Assembly (NCBI GenBank): GCA_018061025.1 | Contig: JAGOUY010000001.1 | Span: forward strand, 1 to 64,000 | Length of the DNA stretch: 64,000 nt | Source: Patescibacteria group bacterium | Lineage (GTDB): Bacteria > Patescibacteriota > Patescibacteriia > 2-12-FULL-60-25 | Reading direction: 5' to 3' | Shown: in pieces, positions 16,879-25,248 of the stretch | Layout of the letters: every line of letters starts with the position of its first letter | How positions within the stretch are numbered: the stretch's first letter is position 1 | Translations under genes and position numbers: made by a program | The notes under the pieces: model-generated | Told to the model about the DNA's origin: nothing | What the model saw: the letters and a program-made list of their open reading frames with translations, nothing else | The model's database searches: none

Positions 16879-17193
16879 ATGCTTAGTAAATCAAAACAAA
16901 TTCTTCTTGTCGTTGTAGGTGTCTTTTTCATCGCCTGGCTGGTTTGGTATCTTGTGAACTTTTTATATCTCCAACGCAAAACCGTTTTAACAGTCGCGTC
17001 TAACGTCCTTGTCTGTCCGAGCGAGCAGATAACCATCGGCCCGACCCAACAATTTACTGACTACGGTCCGACCGAGATGACCGTTACAGGCTGCGAAAAA
17101 TCTGCACGGATTGTATGTACAGATTATACTTCTACCAAGAATATCATCGCCCAATATTTCTCGTTTGAAATTACCTGCGCGGAAAAGAAATAG
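16879..17193 (+). CDS. Small membrane-anchored hypothetical protein
   Basis: A 104-residue protein with one N-terminal membrane helix (ILLVVVGVFFIAWLVWYLV, residues ~7-25) and an outside domain containing four Cys (LVCPSE, TGCEKS, RIVCTD, ITCAEK), perhaps two disulfides. No family recognised. It starts 30 bases after the CYTH gene and ends 7 bases before the MFS gene, so all three may form one transcript. Confidence 0.6.
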   Translation: MLSKSKQILLVVVGVFFIAWLVWYLVNFLYLQRKTVLTVASNVLVCPSEQITIGPTQQFTDYGPTEMTVTGCEKSARIVCTDYTSTKNIIAQYFSFEITCAEKK

Positions 17194-17199
17194 GGCAGA

Positions 17200-18486
17200 A
17201 TGCGTATAAATGGATTATACTGCTTTTTAATGTCCCTTCCCTCCAAATCCTGGTTCGTGGATAATCTCCCCCTCTGGCTTTACATCACGCTCTTTAAAGC
17301 CGGTGGTTGGTTATATTTTATTACATTGCCTGTTTTTGGAGAGCGCGTCTTTCCCATCTGGATGGTGGGATTGTGTATTGGCGCCGCTTCTCTTTTTCAA
17401 CTTCTGCTAGATGTGCCTGCGGGAATGATCCTCGACCGGTGGGGGTATGCTCGCCTGCTCCGTTTCTCGAGCATCTCTCTAATAATGGGAGGAGTGATCC
17501 TGTCTATTTTTGGACTCCACTCGTGGACATATTTGAGTTTCATTCTGTTTAGCGGGATTGGTTGGCTGTTTTTTGGTCCGGGAGTAGATGCGTATACGTT
17601 ACGTATTGCTCCTCGAACCCATACGGGACGGTTTATGAGTATTCGGCGCCTGACAAGCTCTCTGGGCGCGGTCATTGGAGCTACCCTGTTTACCCTCCTA
17701 CTAAATAAACCCCCTCAAACGATTGGAATCGTTGTCGCTGCTATCTTGGCGTGTGCGACGATTGTTGGATCTTTATTGAAAAAAGAGCCTCATCGCTCAC
17801 ACATTCATAAAGCTACACAAACACACTCCGTTACACACCCACATATTTTTGCCCGCGCCCTTCATACGATCAAAGCCTTAAATCCCGCTAGCAGCATGCT
17901 CATCTTTTCTGGATTTGCGGCGGCGACCTTTTACGGAATCGTGTCATTTGTTATTCCGTTACATCTTAAAGACGCTGTGCATGCCGGACCATTACAATTT
18001 GCATTAAGTATTTTTGATCTTACCGTCATCCTGTGCGGTGGATTTATTGGAAGATTGGCTGATAGCAACAAAAAACGTCTGTTCGTGTTCTTAGGCCTCT
18101 GTCTCTTCGCGCTTTCCTCTACCTTCATGAGCATGAACCTGAATAGCTGGTTTTTAGTATTTGGGTTTATGGCCTCGGTTGGTGACGAGCTGCTAACCGT
18201 TTCTCTTTGGTCTTGGCTTAACCATCTTAATCATGACCATGTGCACGATGGACTCATCGCCTCGATTATCGCCTTCTTCCAAGATCTTGGCTGGGTGATA
18301 GGTCCTATTATTGCCGGTTTTGCGTATACACGCTTCGGCGCCTCTCAAACGATTTTATTTGGTGCGGGCGTCGTCTGTATAAGCTGGGCCATCAATTCAA
18401 TTGCCTTACGAAATTCTGCAGGCACGATCCTCCATACGCCTCCCTCTCCCCTACCAGTCCCGTATCATGATAGGCATAAAGAATAG
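17200..18486 (+). CDS. Major facilitator superfamily transporter
   Basis: A 428-residue transporter with about 12 hydrophobic segments. The conserved loop between the second and third helices reads DVPAGMILDRWGYARLLR near residues 75-92, a match to the MFS GxLaDrxGrr motif. The substrate is unknown. The second half repeats the pattern with GGFIGRLADSNKKR near residue 282. An internal ATG at 17230 is an alternative start. The C-terminus is soluble and Pro-rich. Confidence 0.85.
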   Translation: MRINGLYCFLMSLPSKSWFVDNLPLWLYITLFKAGGWLYFITLPVFGERVFPIWMVGLCIGAASLFQLLLDVPAGMILDRWGYARLLRFSSISLIMGGVILSIFGLHSWTYLSFILFSGIGWLFFGPGVDAYTLRIAPRTHTGRFMSIRRLTSSLGAVIGATLFTLLLNKPPQTIGIVVAAILACATIVGSLLKKEPHRSHIHKATQTHSVTHPHIFARALHTIKALNPASSMLIFSGFAAATFYGIVSFVIPLHLKDAVHAGPLQFALSIFDLTVILCGGFIGRLADSNKKRLFVFLGLCLFALSSTFMSMNLNSWFLVFGFMASVGDELLTVSLWSWLNHLNHDHVHDGLIASIIAFFQDLGWVIGPIIAGFAYTRFGASQTILFGAGVVCISWAINSIALRNSAGTILHTPPSPLPVPYHDRHKE

Positions 18487-18494
18487 ATCTCTTT

Positions 18495-18947
18495 TCAAAT
18501 TCGTTGACCTTCTTCGTAAAACATCGTGGCCCGTGGGTCGATCTCGCCTCCTTCTAATCCGAGTAACAGCACTTCATTCATATTGCGTATCCAACGATCT
18601 TTTGGCATGCGCTCGATTGCTTCTTTATCCATCCAATGAATAATGGTTCCTGACTCAGTCTTTTCTACCCCTCCGCTGCGTTGACCGCGAAAAATATACT
18701 TGGCGGTATTGTGTTGTTTCCAGGTAAGTACCTGAACCGCAAGAACTCCACCGAGTGCAATGTCATATCCTGTCTCCTCTTTTGCCTCACGGATAGCGGC
18801 CCTCATAGGCATCTCACCAAATTCCATATGCCCGCCCGGCAAATTAAATTTTCTTGTTCCATCATCGTCTGTTTCTTCTAACACCAAGCACCGCCCGTCC
18901 TCGATAATGAGGACACTCGCTGTCATTTTTGCGACGATACTCGACAT
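18495..18947 (-). CDS. Nudix hydrolase
   Basis: A 150-residue Nudix protein that would hydrolyse a nucleoside diphosphate linked to another group. The Nudix box is GGHMEFGE followed by REAKEETGY at about residues 39-62, with the metal-binding Glu pair intact. Substrate cannot be assigned. It is convergent with the MFS gene, with only 8 bases between the stops. Two further Nudix genes occur at 50891 and 53178. Confidence 0.9.
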   Translation of the reverse strand: MSSIVAKMTASVLIIEDGRCLVLEETDDDGTRKFNLPGGHMEFGEMPMRAAIREAKEETGYDIALGGVLAVQVLTWKQHNTAKYIFRGQRSGGVEKTESGTIIHWMDKEAIERMPKDRWIRNMNEVLLLGLEGGEIDPRATMFYEEGQRI

Positions 18948-19031
18948 ACAGTCATAGTATGAAGCAGAATCCTGCTACTCACCAGAGTGCCTTGACCTAC
19001 AATCTGGGATAGGGTATCCTCATTTCTTCTT

Positions 19032-19069
19032 AGATTATGTGCGTGTACTTTGGTACATGCGTATAATCT
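19032..19069 (+). promoter_or_regulatory. Promoter with overlapping inverted repeat
   Basis: AGATTATGTGCGTGTAC and GTACATGCGTATAATCT form an imperfect inverted repeat with three mismatches. Its right arm contains TATAAT, a consensus -10, about 62 bases upstream of the lipoprotein start. A repressor bound here would block the promoter. A short GAGGA/TCCTC hairpin follows at about 19084. Confidence 0.45.
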
Positions 19070-19129
19070 AGGTGTGGTGCTGCTGAGGAACGTCCTCGTC
19101 TTTGCACAACACCCGAAGGAGAGATGACT

Positions 19130-19639
19130 ATGAGACACTGGATGCTCGCACTGTTCGCCTGCCTCGTGATGGCCTGCGACAAGCCTAGATCAGCCGCAGG
19201 CGTATCGACGCCCTCAACACCTCCACCGGGAGAAATCGAGGTTCAGATCCCCCATTCCTGGACCGGTGTACCGTTCTTCCCCTATAGGTACACCCTTATT
19301 GCGGCATCAGCCGATAGCGAAGTCACCTCCGATGGAACTTCTCGCATGTGCCTGCGGACGACCGTACACTGCCAGGGCATGTTCGAAGAGGATGAGATTC
19401 GAGGGTATGGAGATGACGGTCCAGCCTTTCTTTATCCGAAGGCATGCCATGCTCCTAACCAGTACGACGAACCCACCCTCATTGAAATTACGATAAAGGA
19501 TCGCACCGACCGACAAGGCATCATCATTCCTCTAGAAGGAGGATTGCACTCTTCAGGCGACGCCGAACTCCTCATCACGGAAGATGCTCTCCTCGGTCTT
19601 CCTTCGTGTGAAGCTGATCACTCCATCACCCACCATTGA
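19130..19639 (+). CDS. Lipoprotein of unknown function
   Basis: A 169-residue lipoprotein. A signal peptide ends in a lipobox, LVMAC, near residue 16, followed by a Ser/Pro linker and a beta-rich domain with paired Cys residues. No family recognised. The ATG at 19130 sits 8 bases after AAGGAG, while the ATG two codons earlier is only 2 bases away and is rejected. Codons favour G/C endings more than its neighbours, as in the orphan gene at 37946. It has its own promoter and terminator. Confidence 0.7.
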   Translation: MRHWMLALFACLVMACDKPRSAAGVSTPSTPPPGEIEVQIPHSWTGVPFFPYRYTLIAASADSEVTSDGTSRMCLRTTVHCQGMFEEDEIRGYGDDGPAFLYPKACHAPNQYDEPTLIEITIKDRTDRQGIIIPLEGGLHSSGDAELLITEDALLGLPSCEADHSITHH

Positions 19640-19660
19640 GGCTTCTTTCCCCTTCCCCAA

Positions 19661-19688
19661 CCGGCCATCTGGCTGGATTTCTGTTTTT
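19661..19688 (+). terminator. Terminator of the lipoprotein gene
   Basis: A CCGGCC/GGCTGG stem with ATCT loop and a G-U pair, followed by a T-rich stretch. It lies 20 bases after the lipoprotein stop. Confidence 0.6.
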
Positions 19689-19742
19689 ATGGAGGTTATC
19701 CAAGGTTGCCACATCCCTTTCTTCGCGCTAGCGTCTAAGTAT

Positions 19743-20861
19743 ATGCGATCTATTTCTTATCTTCCTTTGCTCGCACTTGTGACGATGGTGTTGACGGGAT
19801 GCACTCACACAGAATTCGTTCCCCCTTCTTCATCTGTTACGAGCAACTCCTCCTCCACGACGAGCGCAGATATACTAAAAAACACGGAACCGAGCGTGAT
19901 CGTTAAGAATCTTGAAATTCCTTGGGATATCGCGTTTCTTCCTGAGGGAGAGATACTTATCACCGAACGTCCGGGCCGTTTACTCTTACGTAAAACGGAT
20001 GGCGCGATTAAACAGATACAAGGCCTCCCAAAGGTGCGCGCCAGTGGAGAGAGCGGTCTTTTGGGGATAGCTCTACATCCGAACTTCAACGACAATCATT
20101 GGGTATACCTCTATTTTACTGATGGGTCGTTAGGGAGCACCAAATGTCATGTCGAGCGCTTTCGCTTAGACGGAGAAACCTTAACCGACCGCAAAACGAT
20201 TATAGAAGGGATTCCAGGCGCGATCTATCACGACGGTGGGCGTATTGCCTTTGGGCCGGATGGCATGCTGTATATCACGACAGGAGATGCGGGAAATGCT
20301 TCTGCGGCGCAAGACCTTGTTTCGCTATCAGGAAAGATCCTGCGTGTAAAAGATGATGGATCGATTCCAACCGATAATCCATTCCAAACAGCCGTCTGGA
20401 GCTATGGCCATCGCAACCCTCAGGGATTGGCTTGGGATGATAAAGGACGATTGTGGTCTACGGAACATGGCCGTTCTGGGATCCAAACGGGATACGACGA
20501 GCTTAATTTGATTGAGCGTGGAGCAAATTATGGCTGGCCCACGATCCAAGGTGATGCAAAACGTGAAGGGATGAAGTCACCCATGGCTCATTCGGGGCCT
20601 TCAACGACCTGGGCGCCCGCCAGCGCAGTTTACAAAGACGGCAAGATTTTGTTTGGCGGCCTCAAAGATGAGCGTCTTTATGAAGCAGACATTCAAACAA
20701 ACCCACCGACGATAAAAGAATATTTTGTGAACGCGTTTGGACGAATCCGAACCGTTACGATAGGACCAGATAGCTCCCTTTATCTAACCACCAGTAATCG
20801 TGATGGACGTGGAACACCGACATCAGAAGATGATCGGATTATACGGGTTGAGCCAAAATAA
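19743..20861 (+). CDS. PQQ-dependent sugar dehydrogenase-like lipoprotein
   Basis: A 372-residue extracellular beta-propeller of the glucose/sorbosone dehydrogenase family. A lipobox LTGC follows the signal helix near residue 19. Family marks are IPWDIAFLPEGEILI, GLLGIALHPNF, the active-site HDGGRIAFGPDG near residue 160, GHRNPQGLAW and ERGANYGWP. These enzymes oxidise sugars with a PQQ cofactor; no PQQ synthesis gene is in the window, so cofactor use is uncertain. The ATG at 19743 begins the signal peptide directly; earlier starts overlap the terminator. Confidence 0.88.
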   Translation: MRSISYLPLLALVTMVLTGCTHTEFVPPSSSVTSNSSSTTSADILKNTEPSVIVKNLEIPWDIAFLPEGEILITERPGRLLLRKTDGAIKQIQGLPKVRASGESGLLGIALHPNFNDNHWVYLYFTDGSLGSTKCHVERFRLDGETLTDRKTIIEGIPGAIYHDGGRIAFGPDGMLYITTGDAGNASAAQDLVSLSGKILRVKDDGSIPTDNPFQTAVWSYGHRNPQGLAWDDKGRLWSTEHGRSGIQTGYDELNLIERGANYGWPTIQGDAKREGMKSPMAHSGPSTTWAPASAVYKDGKILFGGLKDERLYEADIQTNPPTIKEYFVNAFGRIRTVTIGPDSSLYLTTSNRDGRGTPTSEDDRIIRVEPK

Positions 20862-20884
20862 CCGCCTTCGTACCCCCTTTCTAC

Positions 20885-20914
20885 TTGCATTTTTCTTGCA
20901 TTTGAGCCTATTCT
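20885..20914 (+). promoter_or_regulatory. Candidate fur promoter
   Basis: TTGCAT and TATTCT hexamers with an 18-base spacer, ending 12 bases before the Fur start codon. The -10 match is moderate. A second TTGCAT copy lies inside the spacer. Confidence 0.4.
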
Positions 20915-20926
20915 ATTCTTAATTCT

Positions 20927-21355
20927 ATGCGAAATATCTCCCAGGAACAGGACCTCGGCATCCTCTTGAAACAAGCTGGTCAAAAAGTCACGCCAGCTCG
21001 TCTTGCGTTGTTAGCTGAGCTTAAACGTTCGATAAAACCCCTAAACATCGACCAGATTGCTGAAACCATGAAAAGCGCCGACAAAGCGACGATTTATCGC
21101 AATCTCGTCACATTTCACAAATTAGGAATTGTCCGCCAAGTGGACCTGCACCAAAGCAAAACCTACTACGAGTGGAACGAACGCGAAGACCACCATCACC
21201 TTATTTGCATGAAATGCCAAAAGATTCGCGATTTTGATGGATGTGATTTCGCCCAAATTGAAAAGACCGCCCTTAAGCAGGTGCCGGAATTCAGTAAGAT
21301 CACAGAACATTCTTTCGAGCTGTTCGGTATCTGCAAAGACTGCGATAAAAAATAA
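20927..21355 (+). CDS. Fur-family metal-dependent regulator
   Basis: A 142-residue Fur/PerR/Zur-type repressor. The winged helix (QKVTPARLALLAEL, then KATIYRNLVTFHKLGIV) is followed by the metal-binding half with EDHHHLICMKCQKIRDFD near residue 87 and the structural Cys pair GICKDC at the end. The HHH and CxxC sites are intact. The sensed metal or oxidant cannot be told from sequence. Its targets are unknown; it stands alone between the dehydrogenase and the convergent carboxypeptidase. Confidence 0.92.
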   Translation: MRNISQEQDLGILLKQAGQKVTPARLALLAELKRSIKPLNIDQIAETMKSADKATIYRNLVTFHKLGIVRQVDLHQSKTYYEWNEREDHHHLICMKCQKIRDFDGCDFAQIEKTALKQVPEFSKITEHSFELFGICKDCDKK

Positions 21356-21376
21356 TGTATCCTTCCAGCGGTTTGC

Positions 21377-22882
21377 CTATCCGTTCTTTTTCTCCACGTA
21401 TTTACTCATGAGATGGTTTTTGAAATGGACTGCGTTCAGAGGCTCTGCGCTGATGTCTTTTATCAATTCATCTGCCGTAAACCATTTACCGCGTTGATAC
21501 ACCTTTGTCTTTAACCAGTTTCGGAGCGGAGAGAAATTTCCTTGTTTCATTTCCGCCTCCATCTCTGACACTTGCTGCTGGGCGGCTTGATAGAGTTGTG
21601 CCGCGTACAGATTCCCGAGCGTATAGGTAGGAAAATAGCCAAAGGCGCCCATAGACCAGTGCACATCTTGTAAGACGCCGAGACGATCGTTTGGCACCTC
21701 AATCCCTAAATAGTCTTTTATTTTTTTATTCCAAGCGCTTGGCAAATCTTCGACCGCGAGCGTGCCCTCTATCAACGCTTTTTCTAATTCAAAACGAACC
21801 ATGATGTGGAGATTATAGGTAACCTCGTCAGATTCGGTGCGGATGAGGGAGGGCGCAACACGATTCAGAATAGCGAGAAATTCCTCTAGAGAAATCTTGG
21901 TGAATGGTTCTGGGAAGCGCGCTTGGAGTTCAGGGTACAGATACCTCCAAAAGGGACGGCCTTTCCCAACATGATTCTCCCACAAACGTGATTGCGATTC
22001 GTGGATACCGAGAGAAACAGTTTCTCCCAAAGGAGTCCCATAGTGTTTGACGGGCAACCCCTGTTCATACAACCCGTGCCCCATTTCATGGATGGTGCTG
22101 CCGATCGCGTAGAGAAGATCCTCCTCTTTGTAGCGCGTGGTCAAACGCACATCTGTGGGATGAAAACTGGTTGTAAAAGGATGCGTACTTGTATCTAATC
22201 GCCCCGCCTCTACATCAAAACCAACCTTTTCTACAATGAACTGATTAAACGCTTCTTGTTCTTTGAGAGGAAAGGCTCCGCGGATTATTTCAGGATGTAT
22301 TTCTTTTGATGTAACGGTCAGCGTACGCACGAGAGCAGGAAGCCATTCTTTCAACTCATCCATAATTCGTGAAACGTGCTCCGTGGTAAGACCCGGCTCA
22401 TACGTGTCTAAAAGAGCGTCATAGGGCGTCACGCGATATCCAATATATTCGGCCTCTTGGCGTTTAAGCTCGATGATGCGTTTAAGATGTGGGAGAAACA
22501 ACGAGAAATCTTCTTTCTGCCTTGCCTCCGCCCAAGCGGATTGCGCCACTGAGCAACGCTGAGATAGCTCCTCAACAAAGATTGTCGGAAGTTTTCGCTC
22601 CCGATCATAGGTACGCCATGCCTCGCGAATAACGATGGATTCTTTTGTTTTGGATTGACCATCCAGTGAGTGATAGAGCTGGCTCAACACCTCTCCTGTA
22701 TTCAATTCTAAGAGCTTCTCATGTGCCTGTACGCTTAGATAGCTAATCGTCTTTGCGCGTGCCTCTGCGGCTTTCGGCGGCATGTGCACTTCTTGATCCC
22801 ATTGTAGAACCGCAAGAGCAGAATTGAGATGAGACAACTCCATTAGGCGCTTACATACGTCATCGTATGATTGTGTATTCAT
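21377..22882 (-). CDS. M32 family metallocarboxypeptidase (Taq-type)
   Basis: A 501-residue zinc carboxypeptidase that removes C-terminal residues from peptides. The zinc motif HEMGH lies near residue 260 in STIHEMGHGLYEQGLP, and HESQSRLWEN follows about 30 residues later with the third ligand. Length matches the family. The ATG at 22882 has GAGG about 9 bases upstream and lies 4 bases after the MarR stop, so the two genes form one transcript. An ATG eight codons earlier overlaps marR. A cytoplasmic peptide-scavenging role is likely. Confidence 0.93.
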   Translation of the reverse strand: MNTQSYDDVCKRLMELSHLNSALAVLQWDQEVHMPPKAAEARAKTISYLSVQAHEKLLELNTGEVLSQLYHSLDGQSKTKESIVIREAWRTYDRERKLPTIFVEELSQRCSVAQSAWAEARQKEDFSLFLPHLKRIIELKRQEAEYIGYRVTPYDALLDTYEPGLTTEHVSRIMDELKEWLPALVRTLTVTSKEIHPEIIRGAFPLKEQEAFNQFIVEKVGFDVEAGRLDTSTHPFTTSFHPTDVRLTTRYKEEDLLYAIGSTIHEMGHGLYEQGLPVKHYGTPLGETVSLGIHESQSRLWENHVGKGRPFWRYLYPELQARFPEPFTKISLEEFLAILNRVAPSLIRTESDEVTYNLHIMVRFELEKALIEGTLAVEDLPSAWNKKIKDYLGIEVPNDRLGVLQDVHWSMGAFGYFPTYTLGNLYAAQLYQAAQQQVSEMEAEMKQGNFSPLRNWLKTKVYQRGKWFTADELIKDISAEPLNAVHFKNHLMSKYVEKKNG

Positions 22883-22886
22883 ATCG

Positions 22887-23375
22887 TTAGTCCTCGTCTT
22901 GTTCATCTACCTCATTGAGATGCTCAGCCACCTTTGCCATCACTCGTATGAACGAAATAAGCTCGCGAGCAGAACAGCCTGCAAATAAAGACTTGATGTC
23001 GTGACGAAGGCCTTTTTCAATAACCGGTACCAACTTCTTCCCTTGTAGCGTGAGGGAGACGATGCGGCTGCGCGAATCGTCTTGCGCGACCTTGCGCTGG
23101 ATAAGATGTTTTTTTACCAAGATACTCGTTCGTCGCGTGATCAACGGGGATTTTACTCCCAAGTGCTCACTTAGCGTGGATAATGCCATTCCATCCGAAC
23201 ATGAGAAGAGCGTTCCCAGGATCGCCCAATCAACCGTCGTAATCTCAAATCGCTTAAGATAACTTGCAGTTTTGGCTTTGAGGATGCGATAGGTTTTGGC
23301 TTGTAGAATACCTAACCCATACGTTGCAGGAGAAACGTTTTTTGGCAGGAGGCGTGCAAATAGTTTTTCCACCAT
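22887..23375 (-). CDS. MarR-family transcription regulator
   Basis: A 162-residue winged-helix regulator: TTVDWAILGTLFSCSDGMAL, then STLSEHLGVKSPLITRRTS as the recognition segment, then the wing QDDSRSRIVSLTLQGKKL. The MarR D-R-S-R-x-V wing motif is clear. It precedes the carboxypeptidase in one transcript. A perfect 12-bp palindrome in the divergent promoter region at 23483-23494 is the likely operator. Confidence 0.9.
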   Translation of the reverse strand: MVEKLFARLLPKNVSPATYGLGILQAKTYRILKAKTASYLKRFEITTVDWAILGTLFSCSDGMALSTLSEHLGVKSPLITRRTSILVKKHLIQRKVAQDDSRSRIVSLTLQGKKLVPVIEKGLRHDIKSLFAGCSARELISFIRVMAKVAEHLNEVDEQDED

Positions 23376-23446
23376 AACGACATGATCTTAGTCAGATATT
23401 CTGGCCACGTCCAGCTAGACAGAAAATATCCCTTCTTTTTCAGGAG

Positions 23447-23494
23447 TTGACGCTCTCCTTACTCGCTCGATATACTTAGCCTAGTTAATTAACT
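23447..23494 (+). promoter_or_regulatory. FAS1-gene promoter with palindromic operator
   Basis: TTGACG at 23447 and TATACT at 23471 with an 18-base spacer give a good promoter for the FAS1 lipoprotein. The perfect palindrome AGTTAATTAACT at 23483-23494 covers the expected start point of transcription. AT-rich palindromes of this size are typical of MarR operators, and marR is the divergent neighbour. Confidence 0.65.
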
Positions 23495-23510
23495 CATTTC
23501 TTTTCCTCCT

Positions 23511-24542
23511 ATGTCTCTTACACGCTATATTCCTGCGGCCTTGATTGCCTTGACGGTCGCGGGTGCAGGCTGCGGCTCTCCTCGCATGGAACAAGTCACC
23601 CCGTCCACCCCTCCTCCACAAGGCATGATGCCTGCTCCTGCAGAACAAGGCGTCATGGTTGGTGGTGCCATGATGGTGCGCAACTTGGATATTGTGGCCA
23701 ATGCCATGAACGCCAACAACGTTACGACGCTTGTGGCTGCTGTCAAAGCTGCTGGATTAGTCGAAACCTTGAAAGGCCCTGGTCCATTCACCGTCTTTGC
23801 TCCAACGAATGACGCCTTTAACAAACTTCCTGCCGGTACCGTTAACACCTTGCTTAAACCAGAAAATAAAGCAAAACTCGTTGACGTTCTTACCTATCAC
23901 GTCGTTCCAGGCGCCCTCAAGATTTCTGACTTGAAGAATGGGCAAATGCTTACGACGGTAGAAGGTAAGCAATTAATGGTTACCACACGTGGCGACATGG
24001 TCATGATCAATGGTGCGAAGATCGAAACCCGCGATGTGATCTCTAGCAACGGCGTTACACATGTGGTTGATACGGTCTTGATGCCACCAGAAGGTGTTAT
24101 GGTCGGTGGTGCGCTCATGGTTCGCTCCATGAACATCGTGGAAAATGCCATGAATGCTAACAACGTCACGACGCTTGTCGCAGCCGTCAAGGCAGCGGGC
24201 TTAGTGCAAACCCTTAGTGGTCCAGGACCCTTCACGGTCTTTGCTCCTACGAATGACGCATTTAGCGCCTTGCCAGCTGGAACCGTTGATACCTTGCTTA
24301 AACCAGAAAACAAAGCACAGCTCACAGGCATCCTTACCTACCACGTTGTTCCTGGAGCGTTACGTGCTGCTGACTTGAAGGAAGGACAGATGTTGACCAC
24401 GGTCAATGGAGCCACGCTTAAAGTCACCAAGCGTGATGGAAACACCTATGTAAACGGTGTCATGGTCCAAACGGCGGATGTTATCTCCAGCAATGGGGTA
24501 ACGCATGTCGTCCCAAGCGTGCTCATGCCTCCTACCAAATAG
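23511..24542 (+). CDS. Lipoprotein with two FAS1 (fasciclin) domains
   Basis: A 343-residue secreted lipoprotein. A signal peptide with the lipobox AGAGC near residue 21 leads into a Pro-rich linker and two FAS1 domains (about residues 50-190 and 198-340). Each domain begins with GVMVGGA and carries LVAAVKAAGLV, GPGPFTVFAPTNDAF, LTYHVVPGAL and VISSNGVTHVVD/P. The two halves are near copies, pointing to a recent internal duplication. FAS1 domains mediate cell-surface adhesion. An SD-like AGGAG-type run lies before the ATG. Confidence 0.93.
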   Translation: MSLTRYIPAALIALTVAGAGCGSPRMEQVTPSTPPPQGMMPAPAEQGVMVGGAMMVRNLDIVANAMNANNVTTLVAAVKAAGLVETLKGPGPFTVFAPTNDAFNKLPAGTVNTLLKPENKAKLVDVLTYHVVPGALKISDLKNGQMLTTVEGKQLMVTTRGDMVMINGAKIETRDVISSNGVTHVVDTVLMPPEGVMVGGALMVRSMNIVENAMNANNVTTLVAAVKAAGLVQTLSGPGPFTVFAPTNDAFSALPAGTVDTLLKPENKAQLTGILTYHVVPGALRAADLKEGQMLTTVNGATLKVTKRDGNTYVNGVMVQTADVISSNGVTHVVPSVLMPPTK

Positions 24543-24558
24543 CCCTCTCCTTAGCCAC

Positions 24559-24585
24559 AAAAAGACTGCAACCAGCAGTCTTTTT
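24559..24585 (+). terminator. Terminator after the FAS1 gene
   Basis: A perfect AAAAAGACTGC / GCAGTCTTTTT stem with a five-base loop, ending in five T residues, 17 bases past the stop. Confidence 0.9.
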
Positions 24586-24657
24586 GCTTTTCTTGTTACC
24601 TTTTTCCCTTCTATCCGTAGTACTATACGGAAGAACCCTCACGTGACCTATTCTCCC

Positions 24658-25248
24658 ATGCCTTACCCTGATTCCTCCTTGGTTGCCGCCAGCTTAAACG
24701 GCGATGTGCAGGCCTTTGCCCGGCTGTATGAAACGTACGCGAATCGTATCTATCGCTACCACTATTACCGTACCTTTCATGCGGAAACGGCAGAAGATCT
24801 GACGAGTCAGACGTTTATGCAGGCGCTTGAACACCTGCCTCGCTATGACGAAGACAAAGGAACTTTCTCGGCTTGGCTGTATACGATTGCCCGTAATCTA
24901 CTTATCGACCATATTCGCATCCATCGTCGACAGGTAGATATAGAAGATGGGTGGGACCTGCTGCAGGATACACGCTCATCCGGAAAAACGATTGAGCAGC
25001 GCGATCTCTTGGAACGGATTGAAAAACACCTACACACTCTCAGCCCAGAACAACGTGAAATTCTGATCCTCCGATTTTGGGATGAACGACCATACGCAGA
25101 AATTGCCACGATCCTCCACAAGAGCGAGGCGGCCTGCAAAATGAGCGCTTCCCGTGCCCTTACAGAACTTCGAAAACATGCGCCGCTCGCTCTCATCCTC
25201 CTCATGCTTATCCCTTTCTCTCCCACCTATGTCTTCCCTTCCTCCTGA
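24658..25248 (+). CDS. ECF-type RNA polymerase sigma factor
   Basis: A 196-residue sigma-70 family factor of ECF size. Region 2 includes LYETYANRIYRYHYYR and AEDLTSQTFMQAL, with FSAWLYTIARNLLIDHIR; region 4 has LSPEQREILILRFWDERPYAEIA and SEAACKMSASRALTELRK. The C-terminus carries an extra hydrophobic tail (LALILLMLIPFSP). The ATG at 24658 starts the domain; longer forms read through the preceding terminator. The next gene overlaps its end by 20 bases and has the layout of an anti-sigma partner. Confidence 0.92.
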   Translation: MPYPDSSLVAASLNGDVQAFARLYETYANRIYRYHYYRTFHAETAEDLTSQTFMQALEHLPRYDEDKGTFSAWLYTIARNLLIDHIRIHRRQVDIEDGWDLLQDTRSSGKTIEQRDLLERIEKHLHTLSPEQREILILRFWDERPYAEIATILHKSEAACKMSASRALTELRKHAPLALILLMLIPFSPTYVFPSS

